A DNA stretch of 60,705 bases from Candidatus Methanoperedens sp. (GCA_028717345.1 JAQUNZ010000006.1:1-60705); one strand, 5' to 3'; numbered from the stretch's first letter, positions 40,993-49,552 are shown. Numbers and translations: made by a program. Notes: generated by a model from the sequence alone, not told the origin.

Positions 40993-42183
40993 ATGGGTGA
41001 CCCGGATGATATTCACAATTTTGTGAAAAGATATGAGAATGCGTTAGCGCAGGTAGAGAAGTCAGATATCTCAAAGAAGAACAAAGAGCTGATACCGAAG
41101 TTCGCGAAGTACTGCAGGAAGAAGGGGAACAGGCTCAGTACAATAGCCATGGACATAAACACGCTACGCTGGGTAGCCCAGATCATTAAAAAAGACATCG
41201 ACTCTATAACCGAAGAGGACTTCGACGACATGATAGACGGCCTGGAGATCAAGAAAAAGAACACGAGCAATTATAAAAAAGTGGTCAAGAAGTTCTTCGG
41301 CTGGATCAAGGAAGGGAATCCTCCGAGATGGATAAAGGAACTGCGCCTGCCACAGCATAAAACGCCTGTGCAGCCAGGAGATCTCTTGGAACAGAAAGAA
41401 ATAATGATAATGCTCGATGAGTGCAGGCACCCAAGAGATAAAGCGTTCATAGCAGTTCACTTAGACAGCTGCATGAGAGTAGGTGCAATCGGGACAATGC
41501 GCATCAAGAGCGTGGAAGAGACAGTATCAGGCGGGATACTGTATATGAGCACAACGAGCAGGAATCTAAAAACAGCAACACCGAAGCCCATCCCGATAAC
41601 GTGGAGCATGGGGTATCTAAGAGCCTGGCTGGATGTACACCCTGATAAAAACAATCCCGAGGCCCCGCTCTGGGTAAGCCTGAAAGGGGAAAAGATAGTC
41701 GCAATGACCTATCCGGGACTGGTCGCAATGCTGAACAGGATATTAAAGAGAACCGGGTTAAAGAAAAAAGTACACTTCCACCTGTTCAAGCACCAGAAGG
41801 TCACGGACATGATCAAGAAAGGGTACAGCGACAGGGAGATAAGATACCAGGCCAGCTGGTCAGCGAACAGTAACCATATGTTCGATATCTACGGCAATTT
41901 CTATAATGAGGATATGGTCAACTCGATATACGCAAGAGCCGGACTATCGCCTAAAGAAGCAAAGCCCGTAATTTTGGAGAGATGTCCCAGGTGCAGGATA
42001 CCACTCATCCCGGAAGCCAGGGTATGCCACCAGTGCGCCCTTGTTCTTGATTCATCACTACTCAGCGAAGTGGAGCAGAAAGCCCAGGAAGCAAGGTTGC
42101 TCATGATGGATAAGATATTCAAAGACCCGGCAGCAATGGTAAGGTTCAGGAAACTGCTTGATCTATTAGATTCAGGGAAATAG
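40993..42183 (+). CDS. tyrosine recombinase/integrase, archaeal type with zinc ribbon
   Basis: 396 aa from ATG 40993 (a GTG at 40984 is also in frame). N-terminal SAM-like arm-binding helices, then a catalytic domain: Arg162 in SCMRVGAIG, Lys in RNLKTATPK, H263-L-F-K266-H267 where the usual second Arg is Lys, W289, and nucleophile Tyr300 in MFDIYGNF. A C-terminal zinc ribbon (CPRC, CHQC, residues about 325-350) is common in archaeal integrases. Probably integrates or resolves the element; flanked on both sides by structured RNAs. Confidence 0.88.
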   Translation: MGDPDDIHNFVKRYENALAQVEKSDISKKNKELIPKFAKYCRKKGNRLSTIAMDINTLRWVAQIIKKDIDSITEEDFDDMIDGLEIKKKNTSNYKKVVKKFFGWIKEGNPPRWIKELRLPQHKTPVQPGDLLEQKEIMIMLDECRHPRDKAFIAVHLDSCMRVGAIGTMRIKSVEETVSGGILYMSTTSRNLKTATPKPIPITWSMGYLRAWLDVHPDKNNPEAPLWVSLKGEKIVAMTYPGLVAMLNRILKRTGLKKKVHFHLFKHQKVTDMIKKGYSDREIRYQASWSANSNHMFDIYGNFYNEDMVNSIYARAGLSPKEAKPVILERCPRCRIPLIPEARVCHQCALVLDSSLLSEVEQKAQEARLLMMDKIFKDPAAMVRFRKLLDLLDSGK

Positions 42184-42282
42184 TATAAAATATTTAATAA
42201 TTAACTACAAATATAAGTAACCCGGACGGTTGTATTAAAATAGGCAGGAGAGCAATATCAAAAGATTTATTACTATCATAAT

Positions 42283-42448
42283 CATTAGGTGGGTTTGTTT
42301 AGTGGTATGGTGTAATCTGACTAATAAGCGGTTAGGGCAGAAACGACACAGAACGAGGTATCCGGGTTCTATTAACCACGAAATGTCTGTGCTATTCGCC
42401 GCGGCAACAGCTTAGTTCCTGCCCTAGTGTGTGATATAATTCCTAATG
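42283..42448 (+). ncRNA. structured RNA, about 165 nt, downstream of the integrase
   Basis: Closed by CATTAGG (42283-42289)/CCTAATG (42442-42448). Inside, TAGGGCAG (42333-42340) pairs with CTGCCCTA (42419-42426), enclosing CACAGA/TCTGTG and GGTT-CTATT-AACC. The 5' part (GTTTAGTGGTA) looks like a tRNA D-arm but no tRNA can be completed. The surrounding 42184-42646 has no other gene; a TTATTA box precedes it and a T-rich stretch follows. Confidence 0.6.
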
Positions 42449-42559
42449 TTAATAAGCCTTTTCCTTTAAAATTGTTTTCAGTGACTAAAAATTAATTATC
42501 CCGTTGACGTTTTGACTTGATTTATATTTTCAGTCACCGAAACATATATATGCACATGA

Positions 42560-42571
42560 TGACATATGTCA
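42560..42571. promoter_or_regulatory. 12-bp palindrome near the promoter of the 42.6-60.7 kb operon
   Basis: TGACATATGTCA, just after an ATATATATG box (42543-42552) and before hairpin ACAGG/CCTGT (42590-42606). A likely operator for the long rightward transcript. Confidence 0.45.
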
Positions 42572-42646
42572 GACTGTTAGGCTTGATTACAGGACGGCAA
42601 CCCTGTTACACACACCTGACATAGCGGCAAAAAAATCGAGGTATCA

Positions 42647-42943
42647 ATGAGAGTTTATAAAAAGCACCCCAGCCCGCGCTCTGGCTCTAAGAGGGTATCT
42701 ATCAAAGTGTTCAAGGAGACAAAGGAACTCTTTGAAGATTTAGGAAAGATACTACAGGAAGAGTTCGAGAAATGGGCTGAGGGCTCTGGGGTTACAGTCA
42801 AGTACGGGACGAAGGGGAACTCACCTACGCTAGCGAATGCAGTGGATGTAGTGGCACAGTGCTGGGAAACATCAACAAAAACTGAGAGGTCAGCATTCAT
42901 CAGGAAATATCTGGCACACTATTATCAGCATACAGGAGACTAG
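42647..42943 (+). CDS. hypothetical regulator-like protein, 98 aa
   Basis: Basic start, a strand KRVSIKVF and helices (FEDLGKILQEEFEKWAEG, LANAVDVVAQCW) resemble a ribbon-helix-helix-type fold with an insertion. First gene after the operator-like palindrome, GAGGTATCA ribosome site. Confidence 0.55.
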   Translation: MRVYKKHPSPRSGSKRVSIKVFKETKELFEDLGKILQEEFEKWAEGSGVTVKYGTKGNSPTLANAVDVVAQCWETSTKTERSAFIRKYLAHYYQHTGD

Positions 42944-42945
42944 CC

Positions 42946-43164
42946 ATGGCAACAGAAGCAGCCGCAGCAACAGCGAACAACAAAATCGGCCTTGACCCCA
43001 GGGAACTCTCGTTGTCAGAAGTACCTGATGAACTGCTACCGGCTTTTGGTACTATCGAACAAAGCGTGATACTGCTCTGCAAAATAGCTGCAGGTAAGAT
43101 CACGATGGAAGAACTGGAAAAGAAGTACAGGCGCGGCAAGGTCAGTAAGGTCGGCAGAGTATGA
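42946..43164 (+). CDS. hypothetical protein, 72 aa
   Basis: Ala-rich N-terminus, acidic middle (LSLSEVPDELLPAFGTIEQSV) and basic end. Coupled to the next gene (overlap of 4 nt). Unknown. Confidence 0.5.
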   Translation: MATEAAAATANNKIGLDPRELSLSEVPDELLPAFGTIEQSVILLCKIAAGKITMEELEKKYRRGKVSKVGRV

Positions 43165-43355
43165 TAAACAAAGCGGCAGTCAAGACTATAAGAAAAACTG
43201 TCAGGATGCCATTGAGAATGCTCCGCAGAGTGGAACGGCTACAGAAGCAGCTTAACCACGCAAGCACAAGCGAGACTCTCAGGCATCTTGCCGAGAAAGG
43301 TCTTGAAGCTTATACCAGGCCGCGAAAAGGAAAGAAGAAACGAACACAGAATTAA
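43161..43355 (+). CDS. ribbon-helix-helix-like DNA-binding protein, 64 aa
   Basis: Strand IRKTVRMPLRM, then RRVERLQKQL and SETLRHLAEKGLEAY helices, basic Lys/Arg tail. Compact CopG-like layout; ATGA overlap with previous gene. Confidence 0.6.
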   Translation: MINKAAVKTIRKTVRMPLRMLRRVERLQKQLNHASTSETLRHLAEKGLEAYTRPRKGKKKRTQN

Positions 43356-43376
43356 AAGATTAATAGGAGACCAAAT

Positions 43377-43754
43377 ATGGGAAGTAAGACATTAAAAACA
43401 AAACTCAGTCTCAAGGCGACTAACATCAAGGACGCAGAGACTGTGAAAGAAGATTGGAACACAACACATACTGCAGTATATGTGGGAACTCTTGAAGACA
43501 AGCTATCGGTCAAAGTAAGCATCTCATCAAAAGACCCCGAGCTGCTCAAAGCAGTAGTGGGACCAAGCCGCAAACAGAAATTCAACCTAGTCATGTCAGA
43601 AATAACAGGCGAAGATCTCAAGCTCGAACAGTTCCAGGATGAAGAAAGGAAGAAAAAGGAAAAACTGGCAAAAGAGACAAAAGAGAAGAAGGCAAAGAAA
43701 AAAGAAGGAACAGAAGAGACTCTTGTAAAGCCAGAGCAGACATTATCACCCTGA
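43377..43754 (+). CDS. hypothetical protein with Lys/Glu-rich tail, 125 aa
   Basis: Strand-rich first 80 residues (KTKLSLKATNI, THTAVYVGTLEDKLSVKVSI) and a highly charged coiled or disordered tail (EERKKKEKLAKETKEKKAKKK). Unknown. Confidence 0.55.
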   Translation: MGSKTLKTKLSLKATNIKDAETVKEDWNTTHTAVYVGTLEDKLSVKVSISSKDPELLKAVVGPSRKQKFNLVMSEITGEDLKLEQFQDEERKKKEKLAKETKEKKAKKKEGTEETLVKPEQTLSP

Positions 43755-43790
43755 GAATCTAAGAGCCATTAACTTTTTTCAATCGGAGGA

Positions 43791-44516
43791 ATGACGGTGG
43801 AAATGGGAAAAGAGATCTCGTACCCCAAGGACCCAAAGCTGCGGCAGGCGTTCCAGGGGCTTATCAAACTCGTTCTGACGGAAGGCAAGGTCAAATTCCA
43901 GACCAAGACCTGCATAGACGCAATCATGGATCATATGGAACTGCTGGATGACAAGAGCACTAATCCAAAGCAGCAATCAGGCTCGAATTACAAGAGGGCC
44001 AAGAATTACCTGAAGACACTGAACAAGTACGCGAAGCTTGTTACTGGTACCTTTGCTGTTGTAGAGATATTCGTGTTCACAACAGATGGGAAACGTGTGC
44101 AGACTTTAGATGACCTGAAGCAGATATGCTCCGAGGACCCTGAAATGAATAAGGTAATAGCGGCTTTCAAGGATTTCGATTACGAACAGCCCTGGATTGA
44201 GCCACCAAAGATAACGGATCTCAACCACACGAGCTCTCCGATATTATCAGAGCTGGCAAGAATAGACAGGGAGATAGAAACCAAAAAGCTGACCGTGGCG
44301 GCAGCACCAAAGGTCGAAAGGCACGCAGGCACATTCAAAGGAAGTGAAGATCCGGGCGCAGCAAGAAAGGCAGTCATACACGTAACAAAGAAGCGGCGTG
44401 ACCGGGGAAAAGTGCCAGAACAGGAGAAGAAACTAGAGCGGGAACGAGGACAGAGCACCAGGGAAACGCACATAGATGATATCAATCACAGGAACCCCCA
44501 GTCAGAGTTCGCCTGA
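43791..44516 (+). CDS. hypothetical protein, 241 aa
   Basis: ATG after ATCGGAGGA. N-terminal 130 residues helical (LRQAFQGLIKLVLTEGKVKF, YKRAKNYLKTLNKYAKL), then a basic disordered C-terminus (KKRRDRGKVPEQEKKLERE). May be a DNA-binding or replication accessory protein. Shares 1 nt with the next gene. Confidence 0.55.
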   Translation: MTVEMGKEISYPKDPKLRQAFQGLIKLVLTEGKVKFQTKTCIDAIMDHMELLDDKSTNPKQQSGSNYKRAKNYLKTLNKYAKLVTGTFAVVEIFVFTTDGKRVQTLDDLKQICSEDPEMNKVIAAFKDFDYEQPWIEPPKITDLNHTSSPILSELARIDREIETKKLTVAAAPKVERHAGTFKGSEDPGAARKAVIHVTKKRRDRGKVPEQEKKLERERGQSTRETHIDDINHRNPQSEFA

Positions 44517-44830
44517 TGCCAGCAAAAAAGCCGAAGCAGCCGAAGGACTTAGTACAGGTATCCGCATGGATACCACGAGAGCACCTGCCTCTGTTAAAAG
44601 CGATTGGCGGCCCTTCGGAATCCCTGCGCGATCAGATAGAGAAGAAAGCCGGGGACGAGGTAAGATTGTTAAAAGGGCTGGCAGAATGCCAGAAACTCAG
44701 GGTGAAATTAGACGAGCGGGAAAAAGCTCTCCAGGAAGCACTTACCCTGCTCAGGAGAAATAACGGAAATGGCAACAGCGGCAGCGAGTCAAATAACGCT
44801 GGAAAGCGGCGCCGTAAAAGCTCAGACTAA
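44516..44830 (+). CDS. hypothetical helical protein, 104 aa
   Basis: Starts MPAKKPKQPKDLVQVSAWIP; residues 12-45 look like strand plus two helices (LVQVSAWIPREHLPLLKAI) as in RHH-type regulators; the rest is a charged coiled coil. Overlaps the following gene by about 60 nt. Confidence 0.5.
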   Translation: MPAKKPKQPKDLVQVSAWIPREHLPLLKAIGGPSESLRDQIEKKAGDEVRLLKGLAECQKLRVKLDEREKALQEALTLLRRNNGNGNSGSESNNAGKRRRKSSD

Positions 44831-45113
44831 CATAGCGTCCGGCGCTACATACCCGTGGACTATCAATTACCGTATGATATGCCCGCTGGGGACTGAAGGT
44901 AAATGCGACGGCTCGCGCACATTTAGAACAAAACACGGGATCGCGGTCTATTACTGCCATGACAGGCAATGCCTTGAATTATGGACGGGGATGCTCAAAG
45001 GCTGCCCCTGCCAGCGCGCGTATGAGTGCAAAGGCAGCCGGTGGGAAGGGAAGATCGAGATCTGTAATTTGAGAGAAGAGGATAGGACGGAGGTAGAGGA
45101 ACTATGCAAGTAA
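44769..45113 (+). CDS. Cys-rich protein, 114 aa, start uncertain
   Basis: Cysteines cluster in the C-terminal two thirds (MICPLGTEGKC, YYCHDRQC, GCPCQRAYEC). Starts possible at 44769 (overlapping the previous gene by 62 nt) or at ATG 44874. Probably zinc-binding. Unknown family. Confidence 0.5.
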   Translation: MATAAASQITLESGAVKAQTNIASGATYPWTINYRMICPLGTEGKCDGSRTFRTKHGIAVYYCHDRQCLELWTGMLKGCPCQRAYECKGSRWEGKIEICNLREEDRTEVEELCK

Positions 45114-45472
45114 AAATAATCGCAAAAACGTATGAAGCAGAACGCGAGTTAAGATTTAATATCGCATTCTTAGCGAAAGAAATGATCAAAAGAGGTTTTA
45201 AAACAGAGGATATGGACAAGGCAGCACAGGACTGCCGGGACTACGTAGAGAAGCGTGTAAAAGAGATGGGGATTACTGACGCCGAAAACGCAGCAAACAT
45301 GGAAAATTTGTTTATCACGATAATGATGCACACTGCGTTAACGGATACAATAAAGGACATCGAGTTCACCGCCACTACAAAAGGCGTATCAAAAGAGGTT
45401 GTTTTAGCGGAGCTCGTAGCGGAGAATGAAGAAATCTTCACACAAAATGAGGTTCACATAGAGAAGGGTTGA
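45104..45472 (+). CDS. hypothetical helical protein, 122 aa
   Basis: Almost entirely helical with one long acidic C-terminal helix (KEVVLAELVAENEEIF). Overlaps its neighbour upstream by 10 nt. Not recognised. Confidence 0.55.
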   Translation: MQVKIIAKTYEAERELRFNIAFLAKEMIKRGFKTEDMDKAAQDCRDYVEKRVKEMGITDAENAANMENLFITIMMHTALTDTIKDIEFTATTKGVSKEVVLAELVAENEEIFTQNEVHIEKG

Positions 45473-45474
45473 GC

Positions 45475-45663
45475 ATGTTCGAAGAACATCAGCACATTCC
45501 CATCCCTGAGATAGTCAAGGGGCGCGTGCCGGATAACATTGGGATGCGCCCGGAAACCAATAGATGCGTTATATGCGGGGAGATTGTTGCTGACCAACCA
45601 ATAGTGCTGCAGCAGTGGGAACAGTTCTTGATGAAGGAGATGGAGGGGTTCAATGAATCATAG
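45475..45663 (+). CDS. small protein with CxxC, 62 aa
   Basis: ATG 45475 chosen over TTG 45469. Contains NRCVICGEIV (one CxxC), His-rich N-terminus (EEHQHIPIPE). May be half of a zinc site formed by dimerisation. Confidence 0.5.
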   Translation: MFEEHQHIPIPEIVKGRVPDNIGMRPETNRCVICGEIVADQPIVLQQWEQFLMKEMEGFNES

Positions 45664-45919
45664 TAACGACAGAGCTGACAGGTTATCAGCCCCTCGGTGG
45701 CGGCAGGGTTGTAGATTCCATAATAGAGAACGCGGAGGCTGTACTCAAACAACGAAGTCGGCAAAGTACAGCAAAAAAGAGAGGAAGAGGAAGCAGTGTA
45801 ACCCCAATACTTGTAAAAGCTACAAAGATAAAATGACAGTGATCAGAGATAAAGAAATCCAAGGGCAGGAGAAGGGGAAAGCCACCACCACCCCTTCCCC
45901 CCTCCTATATTACTGGTGA
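45653..45919 (+). CDS. basic Cys-containing protein, 88 aa, competing frame
   Basis: CRFHNRERGGC and CNPNTC would make a zinc site. The +1 frame of the same DNA (about 45662-45835) also encodes protein-like sequence (ELTGYQPLGGGRVVDSIIEN, then ending in TPILVKATKIK) but lacks a standard start. Which frame is used is unclear. Confidence 0.4.
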   Translation: MNHSNDRADRLSAPRWRQGCRFHNRERGGCTQTTKSAKYSKKERKRKQCNPNTCKSYKDKMTVIRDKEIQGQEKGKATTTPSPLLYYW

Positions 45920-45923
45920 TAAC

Positions 45924-46184
45924 ATGAACAGTGGCGCTTTTATAATTATGGATAAAGAGAGCCAGATTATCCGGACGATCAAGGATGAAACTTTTGATGC
46001 TCTCCAGCAGGAGTTATTAAAATACCAGGGGCTCGCGGAGAAATCGCAGAATATGTATCTTAACACACCCTGGTACAAGGTGTTCAGACTATTCAAGCTC
46101 AAGCTCGCGGTGAAGGTATTCACACGCCAGACTACTCTCATATCGGCAGAGATAGATCTACTCAATAGCGGGGTAATACTATGA
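45924..46184 (+). CDS. hypothetical protein, 86 aa
   Basis: ATG after GGTGATAAC. Helical (TFDALQQELLKYQGLAEKSQ) with a basic amphipathic segment (WYKVFRLFKLKLAVKVF) that could contact membrane. Coupled to the membrane peptide that follows. Confidence 0.5.
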   Translation: MNSGAFIIMDKESQIIRTIKDETFDALQQELLKYQGLAEKSQNMYLNTPWYKVFRLFKLKLAVKVFTRQTTLISAEIDLLNSGVIL

Positions 46185-46297
46185 GCCTCCAGATCTCCGG
46201 GAAGATTTTGGATTTCCTGGCTTTCATAGGTAAATGCGTGGTGGCGGGAATAATTATCGCGTTCATAGTGCTACAGGTAATCAGGGTGATGGCATGA
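46181..46297 (+). CDS. small membrane protein, 38 aa
   Basis: Single hydrophobic helix (residues 12-35, LAFIGKCVVAGIIIAFIVLQ). Both ends in ATGA overlaps (46181 and 46294). Unknown role. Confidence 0.5.
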   Translation: MSLQISGKILDFLAFIGKCVVAGIIIAFIVLQVIRVMA

Positions 46298-46470
46298 GAG
46301 GCAGGATGTGCAAGCCACTAAAGGAGCAGAGGAAAGCGAGACAGCGGCAAAAGTATAATGCAAGGCGCAGGCTGCGCACTCACAAAGGCAGGACCGGGCA
46401 CAGGTTCGTGATGAACAGAGCTTATCACAGGTGCAACCGGGTATGCGCGGTGTGCGGGCAAGGGTATTGA
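46294..46470 (+). CDS. small basic protein with CxxC, 58 aa
   Basis: Starts MRGRMCKPLKEQRKARQRQK; Arg/Lys-rich with an ending CNRVCAVCGQGY. ATG 46294 chosen because it overlaps the previous stop; the frame is open back to 46234. Likely nucleic-acid binding. Confidence 0.5.
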   Translation: MRGRMCKPLKEQRKARQRQKYNARRRLRTHKGRTGHRFVMNRAYHRCNRVCAVCGQGY

Positions 46471-46493
46471 TTTTAGAATTATAGGAGAATTAA

Positions 46494-47042
46494 ATGGCAA
46501 AAGTAAACCCAAATATCGGAAGAATGGCCACTACCAAATCAATAGAAGCGGCAATGAAAGAAATCACCCGCTGGCTTGGTATGATAGGTATCAACGGGCT
46601 TGAGATTGACATAAGGCACGATGCAGCATCAAACGTTGCGTTACTGCGGTTCAAATATAAAGGAAAGGAATACGAGTTCCGATCCACCAGACAGAGTAAC
46701 TGCCGCCTCAATATGTGGGGTATAGCCAGGGTGATGGAGTACAAAGTAAGGTCTCAGTTAATGGGAATCGAGAACTTCGCTGACTCTATGGCAAAATACG
46801 AGCTACGGTTGGAAGGGTGTGTTGAGCCTCAGAAGAGAGATGTTAACGAGCTTAACTACGTGATCCTGGGGATAAGCCCACTGGCAAGCAACCCAGAGCT
46901 CCAGGCAAAATACAAGACACTGATGAAAACATTTCACCCGGATATGGTACTCAGCGAGGAGACAAAGAAGGAGTTTGAGCGAAAGGCTGCTGAGATCAAC
47001 AAAGCCTGGGATGAGATCAAGAAGGAGCGAGGGATTCTATAG
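46494..47042 (+). CDS. protein with C-terminal J domain, 182 aa
   Basis: Residues 1-95 have strands and basic helices (EKEYEFRSTRQSNCRL-like) of unknown fold. Residues about 122-180 form a J domain: YVILGISPLASNPELQAKYK, H148-P149-D150, then EFERKAAEINKAWDEIKK. J domains activate Hsp70 chaperones, so this may recruit host DnaK. C-terminal J domains with a viral-type N-terminus occur in several viruses. Confidence 0.75.
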   Translation: MAKVNPNIGRMATTKSIEAAMKEITRWLGMIGINGLEIDIRHDAASNVALLRFKYKGKEYEFRSTRQSNCRLNMWGIARVMEYKVRSQLMGIENFADSMAKYELRLEGCVEPQKRDVNELNYVILGISPLASNPELQAKYKTLMKTFHPDMVLSEETKKEFERKAAEINKAWDEIKKERGIL

Positions 47043-47044
47043 AT

Positions 47045-47650
47045 ATGGCGAAATCAGGACCCAAAGGACCGCGTGCAAAGGTCAGGCGCGTGCTGCTAAT
47101 AGAAGGGCACCCAGACTGCTTATTCAACAAAGTACCAAGAGATTTTTACGCTTTGAACTGGAAAGCTACAGTATACCAGCTAGGAAAGTGCGGGGATGCA
47201 CTACCAAAGGCACTCAAGGACATGAACTCTCATGCGATAATAACCAGCGAGAGACGTGATTCGAGCCGTCCGGCGCCCCTGCCAGAGAGCCTGAGAGCTT
47301 CAGTAAAGAAAGTGGGGGATAACACTCACATAACTGTAAGCGCAGTCGATGACAGGGCGCTAAATGAAGAGATTGACAAGATATGCGAATACCTTGAGAG
47401 TCTGGGATTAAGAGTCATAGAGCGCTGCCACTGGACATGCGATTACGATCCAGGAAGCAAGCAGGCAAAAGCTCTACCTACACCAAGACCTACACCCTAC
47501 CCGACAGGTTACGATCTTACTACAGGCAAGGTCAGATGCGGAGTCTATAAAAAGACGATGTTATTCCCACGGGATTGTGATATTTGTATGATGAAAAAGC
47601 AGTGCGGCACTTATGCCGAGATGAAGGAAAAAATAGCAGGAGGGAAATAA
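47045..47650 (+). CDS. hypothetical protein, 201 aa
   Basis: Residues 20-80 ([35 protein letters not shown]), middle strand-helix domain ([18 protein letters not shown]), C-terminal Cys set (C, CDIC, C) that may bind zinc. Not recognised. Confidence 0.55.
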   Translation: MAKSGPKGPRAKVRRVLLIEGHPDCLFNKVPRDFYALNWKATVYQLGKCGDALPKALKDMNSHAIITSERRDSSRPAPLPESLRASVKKVGDNTHITVSAVDDRALNEEIDKICEYLESLGLRVIERCHWTCDYDPGSKQAKALPTPRPTPYPTGYDLTTGKVRCGVYKKTMLFPRDCDICMMKKQCGTYAEMKEKIAGGK

Positions 47651-47652
47651 AA

Positions 47653-47922
47653 ATGACAGGAAGGAACGAACCATGCCCATGCGGCAGCGGCATAAAATAC
47701 AAGAAATGCCACGGGAAATACGGTTCAAAGGGCCCTACGAATGCTAAGCCCAGAGTTAGGGATACAGGCATAAGCAGGATACCAATACCGATAATGGACC
47801 CACGCTCGATGGCGAGTGCAGGCATGATGACTCTAGCTGCCATAGCTGCACACAGTCGATTGAACAAGGCTGGGAAAGGTGAGAATGTAGAGAAAGACGG
47901 CCAGCAGCAACCAAACGACTAG
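47653..47922 (+). CDS. SEC-C motif protein, 89 aa
   Basis: ATG 47653 after AGGAGGGAAATAAAA. N-terminal SEC-C zinc motif: C8-x-C10-x8-C19-H20 within NEPCPCGSG and [10 protein letters not shown]. Known in SecA and many metal-dependent or effector proteins as a zinc-binding tag. The rest is a hydrophobic helix ([15 protein letters not shown]). Stop codon TAG is the first base pairs of the following hairpin element. Confidence 0.75.
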   Translation: MTGRNEPCPCGSGIKYKKCHGKYGSKGPTNAKPRVRDTGISRIPIPIMDPRSMASAGMMTLAAIAAHSRLNKAGKGENVEKDGQQQPND

Positions 47923-48004
47923 CCGACCTGCTTGATGAAGGTTTCCCCGCCGCGAACTGCGCGGCGGGTCGGGCAAAGCCCTAAACCATCATCAGCAGGT
48001 CGGC
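47922..48004 (+). repeat. family-1 AACTG element in a three-way junction, copy 9
   Basis: Outer stem GCCGACCTGCT (47922-47932)/AGCAGGTCGGC (47994-48004) is 11 bp, extended by TGATG/CATCA and GGTTT/AAACC with the same TC bulge as copy 1. Inside: CCCGCCGCG-AACTG-CGCGGCGGG (47946-47968) and GGGC-AAA-GCCC. The best single example of the family. Confidence 0.85.
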
Positions 48005-48022
48005 ACTTACCAGGAGATTGTG

Positions 48023-48118
48023 ATTATAATATATCGCATACATTCGCCGGTCACGGAGAAGGCCGTTCGGTGGAACTTTTATTCACACCACCGTTTTTCA
48101 CCACCCTCCGCCGAATGT
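48023..48118 (+). promoter_or_regulatory. promoter and hairpin leader of the 48169 gene
   Basis: TATA-like TTATAATATA at 48023-48032. ACATTCG (48040-48046) pairs with CGAATGT (48112-48118), enclosing CGGTGG (48068-48073)/CCACCG (48088-48093). Confidence 0.45.
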
Positions 48119-48168
48119 GGATGTATGTGATATAACGGCAAATGAATAAAATTGGAGGTATCCGAGAA

Positions 48169-48570
48169 ATGTACGTAATTAAAAACAACTTTTTGGTAGA
48201 GAACTTGAACATAAGCAGCTTCAGCGAATCGGCTGCAAAAGAAATAAGAGCTGCCCTTGACAACCCTGAAGCGACTGTAATAAACACTCACGACCAGGTT
48301 CATTACCTCGTCACAGAGGCACGTTCGCAAAAGGCAGCGCAGGACTTAATAAATAAAGAATACGCGCCCCATGAGCACCTGAAGCTCCACTGGGACCCCA
48401 TATTGAATATGTATATCATCCAGGGCGACTGCCTGTTCGAGCAGGGGATATCCGCAGTCTGTGTTGCAGTGTACAAAGCATACTGCAATCTAAAAGTGGT
48501 ATTTAAACAACTAAAATACCTGGAAACCCTGGGGTACGTAATCGAAACAAAGAAGCCGGAGCAGTCATGA
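48169..48570 (+). CDS. hypothetical protein, 133 aa
   Basis: ATG 48169 after GGAGGTATCCGAGAA, nearly the same leader as before the helicase at 52974. Helical, with QDLINKEYAPHEHLKLHW and a Cys-containing C-terminal half. Unknown. Confidence 0.6.
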   Translation: MYVIKNNFLVENLNISSFSESAAKEIRAALDNPEATVINTHDQVHYLVTEARSQKAAQDLINKEYAPHEHLKLHWDPILNMYIIQGDCLFEQGISAVCVAVYKAYCNLKVVFKQLKYLETLGYVIETKKPEQS

Positions 48571-48806
48571 ACAACGGCGGCCAGACAGGAGCACAGATGC
48601 TCGCCTCAAGAGAGAATATCGGAGTAGCACTGAAGCGCAGGGAAACAAAATCCCTGCACATCGAGATCTACGGGAGCTGCGTGAAATGTGATTTCAACTC
48701 GGTAGAGATAGGTAACGCCAGGTGCAAGCAGTGTATCAACGGCGGCGGGAAGCTGAACTTATTCGCGCCGAAGCAGAGGAAAAGCAGGAGGAAGCATGGC
48801 AACTAA
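48567..48806 (+). CDS. zinc-ribbon protein, 79 aa
   Basis: ATGA overlap with the previous gene. Zinc ribbon CVKCDFNSVEIGNARCKQC (C-x2-C-x11-C-x2-C) at residues 36-54, basic C-terminus (PKQRKSRRKHGN). Overlaps the next start by about 11 nt. Confidence 0.55.
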   Translation: MNNGGQTGAQMLASRENIGVALKRRETKSLHIEIYGSCVKCDFNSVEIGNARCKQCINGGGKLNLFAPKQRKSRRKHGN

Positions 48807-49503
48807 GATCTCCACGACTGCAGTTTCACGAAAGAAAGTCTTCCGGGGCTGGAAGGTGTACTTAAACGGCGTGAAGTATCCAAAAAAGCCCGTGGAGCTG
48901 TATGAATGTGTTTCAGAGAAAGAAGCGGTAGAACAGGCATTCAAGGAAGCGGGACTTGACACTAATGAGCTTAAAGACATTACCTGGGGTAGTACACCAC
49001 ACAGAAAGCTCACAGAGAAAGAGCGCAACAGAATGGTTGATATATACACATCGGGTCCGCTCTACTATAAACCCGAGATAGACGACCCCCTATTTGCGCT
49101 TGATCTCATAGGGTTCTACGATGAAGGCGACGAGCCAAAGGCAGTTGAGGCAAAACACGAAGAGAGTTTCTTCTACGCGAAAAACGGCTCAGTGCTCCCA
49201 GAGTGGTACGACCCAGACCCTAAACCAAAGGATGAGATGAAGCTACCGCCAGGCATGACCTGCGAGCATTGTACTTCATTCAGCCGCTGCACCAAATTCT
49301 GCGGCGCGAAAGCCGACCGGACGACCTGCGACTGGAGCCCCAGCAGGTTCAAGGAAATGGAGTACCACTGCTACGACCTGGCATTAGTAGATATCCAGGA
49401 AGTCGCGGAGCAAAGAGGGCTTTTACTTGAAGGCATTGATATAGAAGACGTTATTAGCTCTATCAAAAAGGGTATAGAGTGGGCACTGACTAACAGGGAT
49501 TAG
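48796..49503 (+). CDS. Cys-motif protein, 235 aa, shares a domain with the next gene
   Basis: Residues about 155-183: CEHCTSFSRCTKFCG then CDWSPSRF. The same plan (CAHC-x4-RC, CDWAPSRF) occurs in 49553-49834, so this is a recurring small Cys module. N-terminal part includes a basic strand (RKKVFRGWKVYLNGVKYP). Unknown family. Confidence 0.55.
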   Translation: MATKISTTAVSRKKVFRGWKVYLNGVKYPKKPVELYECVSEKEAVEQAFKEAGLDTNELKDITWGSTPHRKLTEKERNRMVDIYTSGPLYYKPEIDDPLFALDLIGFYDEGDEPKAVEAKHEESFFYAKNGSVLPEWYDPDPKPKDEMKLPPGMTCEHCTSFSRCTKFCGAKADRTTCDWSPSRFKEMEYHCYDLALVDIQEVAEQRGLLLEGIDIEDVISSIKKGIEWALTNRD

Positions 49504-49552
49504 ATCATAGCAGACGCGATATACCAGGCGAGAAAGCAATCAAAGGAGGTAC

